Shown here: piece after piece, positions 1 to 6,844 of the stretch
How positions within the stretch are numbered: position 1 is the stretch's first letter
Layout of the letters: each line of letters opens with the position of its first letter
NCBI GenBank assembly: GCA_910577085.1
Contig: CAJTLE010000073.1
Coordinates: 1 to 14,815, forward strand
Length of the DNA: 14,815 bases
DNA from: an uncultured Allobaculum sp.
Lineage (GTDB): Bacteria; Bacillota_I; Bacilli_A; Erysipelotrichales; Erysipelotrichaceae
Reading direction: 5' to 3'
Program-made: the position numbers and the translations under genes
The notes under the pieces: model-generated
Seen by the model: the letters and a program-made list of their open reading frames with translations, nothing else
The model's database searches: none
Told to the model about the DNA's origin: nothing

Positions 1-203
1 TTCAACGGAAAACCTGTTTTTTCGAGGGCTATGATGACTCCAATTTACTGCCGAAAGGCTTTTTGAAGTACAATAAGTTACAATTTGTACCATCGTAGAC
101 TAAGAAAGTACATGTTTTTCGAGCGATAGTCATCTCTACAGAGAACACAAGTCATAAGAGCCATGAGGGAAGAAAGATATTCACTTTCTGCCTGCATCTA
201 CAG
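1..203. other. Left-edge segment without a recognisable gene
   Basis: No complete gene is visible. On the plus strand the frame starting at base 3 is open from the window edge to a TAG at 96-98 and reads as about 31 residues ending in LQFVPS. It could be the C-terminal tail of a gene that begins outside the window, but I recognise no family and the stretch is too short to rely on. Just before that stop, GTACAA (68-73) and TTGTAC (85-90) form a small inverted repeat. The string TTTTTCGAG occurs twice, near 18-26 and 115-123. Confidence 0.3.
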
Positions 204-238
204 AAAAACCGGATCTGCTTCTGGTTCAGATCCGGTTT
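204..238 (-). terminator. Rho-independent terminator after the SDR gene
   Basis: AAACCGGATCTG (206-217) and CAGATCCGGTTT (227-238) form a perfect 12-base-pair stem with a 9-base loop. On the minus strand the stem is followed by a run of five T. It lies about 90 bases beyond the stop of the minus-strand dehydrogenase and is the natural 3' end of that transcript. On the plus strand only three T follow, so it may act weakly in that direction on anything entering from the left edge. Confidence 0.85.
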
Positions 239-325
239 CAGCTGGCCGTTTTCTATCCACGGTCAGTTTTAACGAAGAGTGTGACTCTATTTATTCAGTT
301 TATTTTTAAAGTCTTCTGAATTGGT

Positions 326-1123
326 CTAGCGCTTTTCAGCGGAATCTGCAAGATCACCAAAAATTGGTGTGCCCAGACCAAATCCACCGCCGACGGTCAG
401 AATCTGGCCGGTTGTATAGGCAGCATCATCACTGGCAAAGTAAGCCACAGCCGCCGCCATTTCTTCCGGTGTTCCCATTCGTTTGATCGGCAGGTTCTTT
501 TCAAACATGTTCTTGAAGTTCTCGGACAGATTATCTTTGACGGCATCGGTTGCAGTCATTCCTGGTAATACAGCATTGCAGCGAATATTTTTACGGCCAA
601 CCTGGACTGCAATTTCTTTGGTGAGATAGTTGATAGCCGCTTTTGAAGTTCCATAAGCGATCTGCGAAATATCTGGGATCAGGCCGCCGACGGAAGAGAT
701 GTTAATAATGCTTCCGCCGCCATTTTTCTCCATGACTGGAATGACCTCCTGACAGCCGCGGAATACACTTTCCAGATTGACGTTGACGATATCTTTAAAG
801 ACATCAAATGGGGTGTCCGTAATGGTCAGATCTTTACGGGGATCACTCGTTCCAAAATTGTTAACAAGAATATCGAGGCGGTTCTGTTCATTGACGATGG
901 TCTGCACCATGTTATGGAAGCAGTCTTCATCATACGCATCAAAATAAACGGTATGCACATCATAGCCTTTGGCATTCATTGCATCCGCAATCTGGCCGGC
1001 TGCATCCAGACGTCTGGCCGCCATGTAGACAGTGGCCCCTTCTTTTGCCAGCCGCTCAGAAATAGCCAGTCCAATGCCGCGGGTGGAGGCAGTAATCAGA
1101 GCGACTTTTCCTTTTAAAGACAT
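326..1123 (-). CDS. SDR oxidoreductase, probable NADP-dependent 7-alpha-hydroxysteroid dehydrogenase
   Basis: This is a 265-residue classical short-chain dehydrogenase, normal family length. Visible features are a Rossmann glycine motif TASTRGIG (11-18), NNFG (88-91), catalytic Asn116, Ser144, and Tyr157-x3-Lys161. Arg15 and Arg37/38 sit where NADP-dependent members bind the 2'-phosphate. From memory the protein is strikingly like the Clostridium sardiniense/absonum 7-alpha-HSDH: the STRGIG motif, the PDIS-IAY-SK-AIN block, RKNIRCNAVLPG (178-188) and the GGF-LGTP tail. In that family the enzyme reversibly oxidises the 7-alpha-hydroxyl of bile acids such as cholate and chenodeoxycholate in the cytosol. 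The ATG start has AGAAGGA just upstream. It is transcribed alone: a terminator closes the peptidase gene upstream and another follows. Substrate is inferred; a different sterol or a fatty acyl/sugar substrate is possible. Confidence 0.85.
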   Translation of the reverse strand: MSLKGKVALITASTRGIGLAISERLAKEGATVYMAARRLDAAGQIADAMNAKGYDVHTVYFDAYDEDCFHNMVQTIVNEQNRLDILVNNFGTSDPRKDLTITDTPFDVFKDIVNVNLESVFRGCQEVIPVMEKNGGGSIINISSVGGLIPDISQIAYGTSKAAINYLTKEIAVQVGRKNIRCNAVLPGMTATDAVKDNLSENFKNMFEKNLPIKRMGTPEEMAAAVAYFASDDAAYTTGQILTVGGGFGLGTPIFGDLADSAEKR

Positions 1124-1152
1124 GTTAGAATCCTTCTTTCTGTTCTGAATGT

Positions 1153-1180
1153 ATCTGATTCAGATTTCACCTCTATTATG
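1153..1180 (-). promoter_or_regulatory. Candidate promoter -10 and palindromic operator of the SDR gene
   Basis: Upstream of the dehydrogenase on the minus strand lies CATAAT (1175-1180), five of six to the -10 consensus; no good -35 is visible. Ten bases downstream of it is the perfect palindrome ATCTGA-A-TCAGAT (1153-1165), about 30 bases before the start codon. A palindrome overlapping the expected transcription start is typical of a repressor site. No dedicated regulator lies next to the gene, so the binding protein is unknown. Confidence 0.4.
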
Positions 1181-1287
1181 CAAGGAAAGGCGGGAAAAGT
1201 CTGCAGAGTATGCCTGTCGAGATATAGACAGAAACGGCTGTTGCAGGCATCCAGAACGAAGCCGTTTTCGATGATTTTCAGACCCTC

Positions 1288-1315
1288 AAAAAGGCCAGGC
1301 ACATTGTCCTGACCT
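1288..1315 (-). terminator. Rho-independent terminator after the P1 peptidase gene
   Basis: Read on the minus strand, AGGTCAGG (1308-1315) pairs with CCTGGCCT (1292-1299) with one G-T wobble around an 8-base loop, then a run of five T. It begins about 30 bases after the peptidase stop codon and separates that gene from the dehydrogenase. Confidence 0.75.
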
Positions 1316-1347
1316 GATTTGGTTTGCTGAATTGAATTCAACGCGCG

Positions 1348-2319
1348 TTATGCCTGCTTTTCTTCCTGTAACGAAGACCAGCTTTCCAGACCATAGCTCG
1401 CTTTGGCAGATTTGATCGCATCCACAATCGCCTGCGATACGGCTTTGACTGCCATCACACTGACTAAAGTCAGATCGGCTGGAACTTCATTGGTCGTCAT
1501 CGCAAAAAGAGTGTCTCCATCATTAGGGGTATGAACCGGACGAATCGTACGGGCCAGACCATTCTGGGCCATGCCAGCCAGTTTGGTCAGCTGTGCCTGA
1601 TCGAGGTCAGCATTGGTGAGCACACAGCCAATCGTGGTATTCATCCGTTCTAACTGCTGGCCAGCCAGCTGTAAAATCAGATCTTCCGTGTTATAGGCGG
1701 TTTTGGTTTCTTTGTCATAAATACCGGCAAGACGATTCTGACTGTCGGGTTCAAAGACATCGCCGCATGCATTCACTGCCACAATGGCTCCAACTTTTAA
1801 CGGCCCAATCTGATAGGCTGCGGAACCAATGCCCGATTTCATGGCCTTATCAAAGCCAAGCATTTTGCCGACACTTGCCCCCGTGCCCGCTCCATAACAA
1901 CCGCTGATCCATTCATTGTCTTCACTGTTGCAGGCTGCTTCATAGCCCATAGCTTTATCCGGGAAAACATCCGCTTCGCCGCACCCCAGATCAAATAAGG
2001 AAGCCTGGCAGACAATGGGCACACAGAATTCTTTCAAACCAAAGCCGGCGCCTTTTTCTTTGAGATACTGCATAACGCCGCTTGAGCTTTCCAGTCCAAA
2101 CGCACTGCCGCCTGATAAGACAACCGCATTGATCTGCTGAACCATATTTTTGGGATCGAGCAGGTCCGTTTCTCTGGTGGCTGGCCCGCCGCCGCGAACA
2201 TCGACCGCACCGGTTGCACCATCCAGACAAAGAATGCAGGTTACGCCCGTGCCGCCATTTTCGTTCTGGGCCTGACCAATCTGAAAGCCTTCAATTTCAT
2301 TGATTCCAATTGACTTCAT
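1348..2319 (-). CDS. P1 family peptidase (S58, DmpA/NylC-type N-terminal nucleophile hydrolase)
   Basis: This 323-residue protein has the P1/S58 layout. The N-terminus carries the early GGTGVTCIL block (22-30). RGGGPATRETDLL (42-54) and LSGGSAFGLESSSGV (69-82) follow, then GAGTGASVGK (143-152). MNTTIGCVLTNADL begins at 226 and PVHTPNDGDTLFA at 261. Enzymes of this fold cleave themselves once to expose an N-terminal Thr or Ser. Here the expected cut is Asn227-Thr228, giving alpha and beta chains of about 227 and 96 residues. Asp267 and Asp269 lie 39 and 41 residues beyond Thr228, matching the spacing of the catalytic aspartates in NylC nylon-oligomer hydrolase as I recall it. No signal peptide is seen, so it is likely cytosolic. 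The natural substrate (N-terminal amino acids, beta-peptides or other amides) cannot be read from sequence. Confidence 0.9.
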   Translation of the reverse strand: MKSIGINEIEGFQIGQAQNENGGTGVTCILCLDGATGAVDVRGGGPATRETDLLDPKNMVQQINAVVLSGGSAFGLESSSGVMQYLKEKGAGFGLKEFCVPIVCQASLFDLGCGEADVFPDKAMGYEAACNSEDNEWISGCYGAGTGASVGKMLGFDKAMKSGIGSAAYQIGPLKVGAIVAVNACGDVFEPDSQNRLAGIYDKETKTAYNTEDLILQLAGQQLERMNTTIGCVLTNADLDQAQLTKLAGMAQNGLARTIRPVHTPNDGDTLFAMTTNEVPADLTLVSVMAVKAVSQAIVDAIKSAKASYGLESWSSLQEEKQA

Positions 2320-2330
2320 ACTCTCTATTC

Positions 2331-2397
2331 CCCGCTGTTATCTGTGCATTCATTTCCTTCAAATCCTGATCCAGGATTACAGCGGGTTCCTCCTTTT
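2331..2397 (-). promoter_or_regulatory. Structured 5' leader that can mask the peptidase ribosome binding site
   Basis: On the minus strand the leader reads AAAAAAGGAGG, then CCCGCTGT (2379-2386), a small hairpin ATCCTG/CAGGAT (2363-2377), and ACAGCGGG (2331-2338), followed 11 bases later by the peptidase ATG. CCCGCTGT and ACAGCGGG are perfect 8-base complements. The second arm contains the GGGG that serves as the gene's only nearby Shine-Dalgarno sequence, so the closed form would hide it. A stronger AAGGAGG at the head of the leader has no start codon at proper spacing. Regulation is an inference from the fold. Confidence 0.4.
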
Positions 2398-2696
2398 TTG
2401 TCTTTGTGTTTTTGTCTTTTTGTTGTTGTGTTTCTGTCTTTGCGTTTTTATCGTTGTATATCTGTCGCTGGGTGGCTGTCGTGGTGTGGGCGTTGGGTTT
2501 GTTCCTGCTCTGTTTTGTCGCAGGATATTTTTCTGGTTGTCTGATCAGAAAACGGATGGGTGCAGAAGACCAAATCCCGGCTCCATCGGCAGATTTTTTC
2601 TCATTTTCCTTTCCTTATATTAATAGGCTAAAGAAATAGAGATGAAAACTGTATCCGAATGAGTTGTTTTTGACAGAAAGACAATGTCCACAAAAA
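2398..2696. other. Non-coding gap with an A/C-rich (minus strand) tract
   Basis: Positions about 2396-2470 are made almost only of T and G on the plus strand with repeated TTTGT/TTTCT units. Read in the direction of the peptidase gene this is an A/C-rich, unstructured tract just before AAGGAGG. Plus-strand open frames here are low-complexity hydrophobic strings without ribosome binding sites and are not credible genes. Nothing else is recognisable between this tract and the acyltransferase stop, and no clear terminator for the acyltransferase gene was found. Confidence 0.5.
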
Positions 2697-3173
2697 TTAT
2701 ACGTCTTTTCTGGAAGAACGAATCAGAATCTGTGAATCCCCGGGAAGGACGGTGGCATTGGCAGGAACATCCTGCCGGACAACTGCGCCAGCTCCAATCC
2801 GGGCGCCATCCCCGATGGTAATATCGCCGACCAGAACAGCCCCGGCCCCAATCAGGCAATGATCCCCGATGACGGGTGCCTTACCATGGACTTCACCGAT
2901 AGTGACATTCTGATAAATCCAGCACTCTTGGCCAATTCGGGCATAGCGGGAGATAAAAATTCCGTGCAGCCCATGCGGCAGGCGTGGTCTGCTTTTGAAC
3001 CAGGCACCTTTGCCGATGTAGCCGCCATGTTTATTGGCTGACCGGTTTAAAAAGACAGTCATCAGATCGATCTTCCAGCCCGTCTGACAGTTCTGCCGTT
3101 TAAAAAAGACCTTCCAGTAGGTTTCCATCAAATCCCCTTTGGACCAGGTCAGAATATCTGTTCGAAATGACAT
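2697..3173 (-). CDS. Hexapeptide-repeat acyltransferase (serine acetyltransferase-like)
   Basis: This is a 158-residue left-handed beta-helix acyltransferase. Hexapeptide repeats fill roughly residues 71-145 (IFISRYARIG, VTIGE, PVIGDHCLIGAGAVLVGDITIGDGARIGAGAVV, seen in order). They are capped by DVPANATVLPG, the usual end of CysE-like and sugar O-/N-acetyltransferases. The PHGLHG segment (66-71) supplies His67 and His70, likely catalytic for acetyl-CoA-dependent transfer. It is much shorter than true CysE (about 270 residues) and lacks the N-terminal helical domain, so it resembles the small serine-acetyltransferase-like enzymes often found in surface polysaccharide loci. No polysaccharide genes are adjacent. 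AAGGGGAA lies about nine bases before the ATG. The acceptor substrate is unknown. Confidence 0.85.
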   Translation of the reverse strand: MSFRTDILTWSKGDLMETYWKVFFKRQNCQTGWKIDLMTVFLNRSANKHGGYIGKGAWFKSRPRLPHGLHGIFISRYARIGQECWIYQNVTIGEVHGKAPVIGDHCLIGAGAVLVGDITIGDGARIGAGAVVRQDVPANATVLPGDSQILIRSSRKDV

Positions 3174-3681
3174 GTAAAAATTTCCCCTTGTTCCTGCTTC
3201 TCCCCTTGTCGGATGCAGGCTGCTTTCAGTTTATCAAACGATTTGGATCCCTTGCTTACAAACTGAAAACAGTACCGAAATTTCAAAGATATCCACCACT
3301 CTCAAAGTTGAATTGGATCGGGAAGATTTGATTTCTTTCTGCGTGATTTTTCCAGTTTGTCTGGGCTTGTCTTTCCAGCCGGGTAAGTTTTTACGGGGCT
3401 ATGAATCTGATTTTCCGTTCGGTTTCTTCTCTGGTCAGGACTCTGTTTTCTCTCTTCCTTTCGTTACCATTCTTTTACATTTTCTGTTTCAGATAATTTT
3501 TACCCGGATTGAGGTCATTTCATTACCAGAATATGAAAATTCCGTCCGGTTTTCTGCCCATATTTTTACATAACGCACCAAAGATCAAGTAAAAAATCCC
3601 ATGAAAAAACATATATTTTGAAAAAGAATTTCAGCTTCTTTGAAACTTTTTGAAATACTATGGGAAAATCTTGTTTTTGGC
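3174..3681. other. Long intergenic region between divergent genes
   Basis: About 500 bases of T-rich DNA separate the minus-strand acyltransferase from the plus-strand opp operon and should hold both promoters. An 8-base inverted repeat, TTCAGTTT (3225-3232) and AAACTGAA (3260-3267), lies upstream of the acyltransferase. TTTGAAA-like strings recur three times around 3617-3655, ahead of the opp promoter candidate. The open frame at 3313-3573 starts with TTG, has no ribosome binding site and a biased Phe/Ser composition, so I do not call it a gene. Confidence 0.5.
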
Positions 3682-3691
3682 GTGCTACAAT
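3682..3691 (+). promoter_or_regulatory. Candidate extended -10 promoter of the opp operon
   Basis: TGCTACAAT (3683-3691) matches an extended -10 element (TG, one base, then five of six of TATAAT). No good -35 lies 17 bases upstream, which extended -10 promoters tolerate. It would give a leader of about 105 bases before oppB. Assignment is by motif only. Confidence 0.4.
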
Positions 3692-3804
3692 TCCTCACGT
3701 AAATTTTCGCAAGCAGCGTGATTATGAGCTTGGTCTGAAATTGTTCAGGAACTGTCACCTGATGTGAGGATTGAAAACCAACAAAAATAGGAGAGGATTG
3801 AAAA

Positions 3805-4722
3805 ATGTCACGTTATGTCTTGAAACGAATTTTGCTGGCAATCATTACGGTCTGGGTTGTCGCAACGCTGACGTTCTTTTTGATGAACATGATCCCGGGC
3901 GGACCATTCCTTTCAGAAAAAGCGATCAGCCCGCAGGCTACAGCTGCCCTTGAAGCCAAATATGGTCTGGACAAACCATTATGGCAGCAGTACCTGACTT
4001 ACATGAATGGCCTGCTTCATGGCGACTTCGGTATGTCATTAAAACAGCGCGGCCGTTCTGTGCTGGATATCATCACCAGTAAGTTCCCGGTTTCCGCCAG
4101 AGTCGGTGGAATTGCGGTTGCCTTCGCGCTCGTTGTCGGCGTTACTTTAGGATGCGTTGCCGCCCTGCATCAGGGTAAATTCTGGGATCGCTTCATTTCC
4201 GTCTTTGCGACTCTGGGCATTGCAGTTCCAAGCTTTGTCATCTGCACCTTATTACTTTACATTTTCGGTGCCAAACTCAAATGGCTGCCAACTCTTGGTC
4301 TGAATTCCTGGCAATCGTATATCATGCCTGTCTTTGCGATCGCCTTCTATCCGACGGCCTATATCATGCGGCTGATGCGTTCAAGCATGCTGGATGCTTT
4401 AGGTCAGGACTATATGCGTACCGCGAAAGCGAAAGGTCTTTCGGGCAATAAACAGTTATTCAAACACGCACTTCGAAATGCCATTCTGCCGGTTATCACT
4501 TATGTTGGTCCGATGCTTGCCTACACCATCGTCGGAAGCTTCGTTGTCGAAAAGATTTTCGTTATCCCAGGTCTTGGCGGATCCTTCATTACTGCCATTA
4601 CCGGTCGTGATTACACGCTGATCATGGGAACCACCATCTTCCTGGCAACCCTGGTTATTCTGATGACCCTGGTTGTCGATCTGCTCTACAAAGTCATCGA
4701 CCCACGAATCAAACTCGATTAG
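3805..4722 (+). CDS. oppB: Oligopeptide ABC transporter permease OppB
   Basis: This 305-residue inner-membrane permease forms half of the OppB/OppC channel. The N-terminus (about 9-29) is the first membrane helix, followed by the conserved MNMIPGGPF (27-35) and GLDKPLWQQYLTYMNGLLHGDFGMS (54-78) typical of OppB/DppB. Further helices lie at about 101-121, 133-156, 172-190, 227-248 and 272-293. The EAA cytoplasmic loop that docks the ATPases is at about 203-229 (YMRTAKAKGL, then HALRNAILPVI). The ATG is preceded by AGGAGAGG at about ten bases. It is the first gene of the operon; oppC follows after 19 bases. Substrate class (oligo- versus dipeptide, or nickel) cannot be settled from the permease alone. 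Confidence 0.95.
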   Translation: MSRYVLKRILLAIITVWVVATLTFFLMNMIPGGPFLSEKAISPQATAALEAKYGLDKPLWQQYLTYMNGLLHGDFGMSLKQRGRSVLDIITSKFPVSARVGGIAVAFALVVGVTLGCVAALHQGKFWDRFISVFATLGIAVPSFVICTLLLYIFGAKLKWLPTLGLNSWQSYIMPVFAIAFYPTAYIMRLMRSSMLDALGQDYMRTAKAKGLSGNKQLFKHALRNAILPVITYVGPMLAYTIVGSFVVEKIFVIPGLGGSFITAITGRDYTLIMGTTIFLATLVILMTLVVDLLYKVIDPRIKLD

Positions 4723-4741
4723 AAAGCAGGAGGTTTAAGCG

Positions 4742-5782
4742 ATGCCAAAAAATCCACTCAGTCTTCAGCTGGATCCCGCTGACTTTCTGCCAGCGACCGA
4801 TGAAGAGAAACAGTCCCAAGTCATCATGCGCGAATCCGTCAGTTTCTGGAAAGACGGAATGCGTCGTTTATTAAAAAACAAAGTGGCCATGACTTCTCTG
4901 GTTGTCATTATCATTATCATGATTTTCGCCTTTGTGGTTCCACACTTCTATCCATACAGTTATGACGCCCAGATTAAAGGCGCCACCAACCTGGCTCCGA
5001 TGCAGTACTCGGCCGAAGAACAGGCCATCATCGACGCTGGCGGCCATGTGTTTCCGCATATTTTCGGAACCGACACCATGGGTCGTGACTATGCGATCCG
5101 TGTCATGGTCGGAACTCAGATTTCTTTGATGGTTGGCCTGATTGCAACCGGCATCATTCTTTTGATTGGTCCATTATATGGAGCCGTCGCAGCCTTTGCG
5201 GGCGGCTGGGTCGATCTGGTGATGATGCGTATTGTCGATATCATCTATACCATTCCAGATGTTCTGTTAATCATCCTGCTTTCCTTTGCCCTGAAATCGC
5301 CGCTTGAAACTCTGGCTTCCATGCCGGGCTTTGGCTGGATTCAGACGGTCGGAACGAGTATGATCTCCATCTTTATCGTCTTTGCCCTGCTCTATTGGGT
5401 TGGTATGGCACGAATGATCCGTTCTCAGGTTCTGACGATTAAACAGTCTGACTACGTCACAGCTGCCAAAGCGTTAGGCGTAAAGAGCTCTACCATTATC
5501 CGTAAGCATCTGATGACCAACTGCATCGGTACGCTGATTGTCTGCGCAACGCTGCAGATTCCATCCGCGATCTTTACCGAAAGCTTCTTAAGCTTTTTAG
5601 GCATGGGTGTTGCCGTTCCACTTCCTTCTCTTGGATCTTTAGCCAGTGCCGGTCTGAACGGAATTTATACCTATCCATATCTGCTGTTTATTCCAGCTGC
5701 CGTCATCTCCATTTCCATTCTGAGCTTCAACCTGCTCGGTGATGGTCTGCGTGATGCCTTTGACCCGAAGATGAAGAAGTAA
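4742..5782 (+). CDS. oppC: Oligopeptide ABC transporter permease OppC
   Basis: This 346-residue partner permease has the usual OppC form: a cytoplasmic N-terminus of about 48 residues ending in the basic RRLLKNKVAM, a first helix at about 49-67, and an external segment with the signature FGTDTMGRD (108-116). Five more helices cover about 122-335. The EAA loop is at about 238-260 (YVTAAKALGV, IIRKHLMTN), followed by the conserved ESFLSFLGMG near 285. The external segment between helix 1 and GTDTMGRD, with its AEEQAIIDAGG stretch, is longer than minimal OppC. AGGAGG lies eight bases upstream of the ATG. oppD starts 12 bases after the stop. Confidence 0.95.
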   Translation: MPKNPLSLQLDPADFLPATDEEKQSQVIMRESVSFWKDGMRRLLKNKVAMTSLVVIIIIMIFAFVVPHFYPYSYDAQIKGATNLAPMQYSAEEQAIIDAGGHVFPHIFGTDTMGRDYAIRVMVGTQISLMVGLIATGIILLIGPLYGAVAAFAGGWVDLVMMRIVDIIYTIPDVLLIILLSFALKSPLETLASMPGFGWIQTVGTSMISIFIVFALLYWVGMARMIRSQVLTIKQSDYVTAAKALGVKSSTIIRKHLMTNCIGTLIVCATLQIPSAIFTESFLSFLGMGVAVPLPSLGSLASAGLNGIYTYPYLLFIPAAVISISILSFNLLGDGLRDAFDPKMKK

Positions 5783-5794
5783 CAGGTGATATCC

Positions 5795-6844
5795 ATGTCA
5801 GATGAATATTTAGTCAAGATTGAAAATGAAAGACTTTCCTTCTTTACCCCTGCCGGGGAAGTGAAAGCTTTAAACGATGTCAATATCTCGCTGCGCCCTG
5901 GCGAAGTGCTGGGAATCGTTGGTGAGTCTGGTTCCGGAAAATCCGTTACAGCCTATTCTTTAATGGGTCTGACGGCCGATCCGGGCAAACTGCTCGGCGG
6001 GAAAATCCGTTTCAATGGTCATCAGATTGAGACCATGACGGAAAAAGAATTCCGCAAAATCCGCGGAAATGAAGTGTCCATTATCTTCCAGGACCCAATG
6101 ACTTCCCTTAACCCGGTGTATACCATCGGCAACCAGATTACCGAAGTCATCACCCTGCACACCGGCAAATCCAGACAGGAAGCCAAAGAAAGAGCGCGTG
6201 AGCTGCTCGAACTGGTTGGTATCAACGAACCGGATAAACGTCTCAAACAGTATCCACATGAATTATCCGGTGGAATGAGACAGCGTATCATGATTGCCAT
6301 TGCGCTGGCCTGTGAGCCAAAGCTGCTCATTGCGGACGAACCAACCACCGCCCTGGACGTAACCATTCAGGCTCAGATTCTCGAGCTGATGATGGAATTA
6401 AAAGACAAGCTGGGCATGGCGATCATCATGATCACCCATGACCTTGGTGTTGTTGCTTCGATGTGCGACCACATTGCGGTTATGTATGCCGGCCGCATTG
6501 TTGAATATGGAACCACTGACCAGGTGTTCTATGAACCCAGTCACATGTATACCAAAGGCCTGATCCGCTCCATTCCAAGACTGGATGCGGATGAGCATCA
6601 GCGCCTGATTCCAATTGAAGGAACTCCGGTGGATATGTTGAATCCGCCAAAAGGCTGCCCGTTTGCTCCGCGCTGCGAGAAAGCAATGAAAATCTGCCTG
6701 CGTGAGCCGGCTCCAATTACTGAATTTGATGATGGCACGCACTATACGTATTGCTGGCTGCATCAAAAAGCTGCCATGGAAAAACAGGCTGCTGCCCCGA
6801 ATGTCGAAGACAGTCGGATTGCCATGGGCCAAGGAGGAGAATAA
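5795..6844 (+). CDS. oppD: Oligopeptide ABC transporter ATP-binding protein OppD
   Basis: This cytoplasmic ATPase of 349 residues powers import with OppF. Motifs: Walker A GESGSGKS (43-50), Q-loop Gln99 in FQDPMTSLNP, signature LSGGMRQR (157-164), Walker B LLIADEP (177-183), D-loop ALD and switch His215. The C-terminal region has the oligopeptide-ATPase domain with NPPKGCPFAPRC and further cysteines, which in Opp/Dpp ATPases can hold an iron-sulfur cluster. The frame also opens at a GTG at 5786, but that GTG lies inside AGGTGA, a Shine-Dalgarno sequence well placed for the ATG at 5795, so I choose the ATG. The stop overlaps the oppF start by one base (TAATG), implying coupled translation. Confidence 0.95.
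   Translation: MSDEYLVKIENERLSFFTPAGEVKALNDVNISLRPGEVLGIVGESGSGKSVTAYSLMGLTADPGKLLGGKIRFNGHQIETMTEKEFRKIRGNEVSIIFQDPMTSLNPVYTIGNQITEVITLHTGKSRQEAKERARELLELVGINEPDKRLKQYPHELSGGMRQRIMIAIALACEPKLLIADEPTTALDVTIQAQILELMMELKDKLGMAIIMITHDLGVVASMCDHIAVMYAGRIVEYGTTDQVFYEPSHMYTKGLIRSIPRLDADEHQRLIPIEGTPVDMLNPPKGCPFAPRCEKAMKICLREPAPITEFDDGTHYTYCWLHQKAAMEKQAAAPNVEDSRIAMGQGGE

Noticed and set aside
1114..1341. 75-codon minus-strand frame between the peptidase and the dehydrogenase
   Set aside because: It contains the terminator hairpin of the peptidase gene and the promoter/operator region of the dehydrogenase, has no ribosome binding site and no recognisable family.
2300..2639. Several overlapping plus-strand hydrophobic frames that could look like small membrane proteins
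   Set aside because: They arise from a low-complexity T/G tract, lack ribosome binding sites and overlap the peptidase start.
3313..3573. 86-codon plus-strand frame ahead of opp
   Set aside because: It has a TTG start without Shine-Dalgarno sequence and a Phe/Ser/Leu-rich composition expected of T-rich intergenic DNA.
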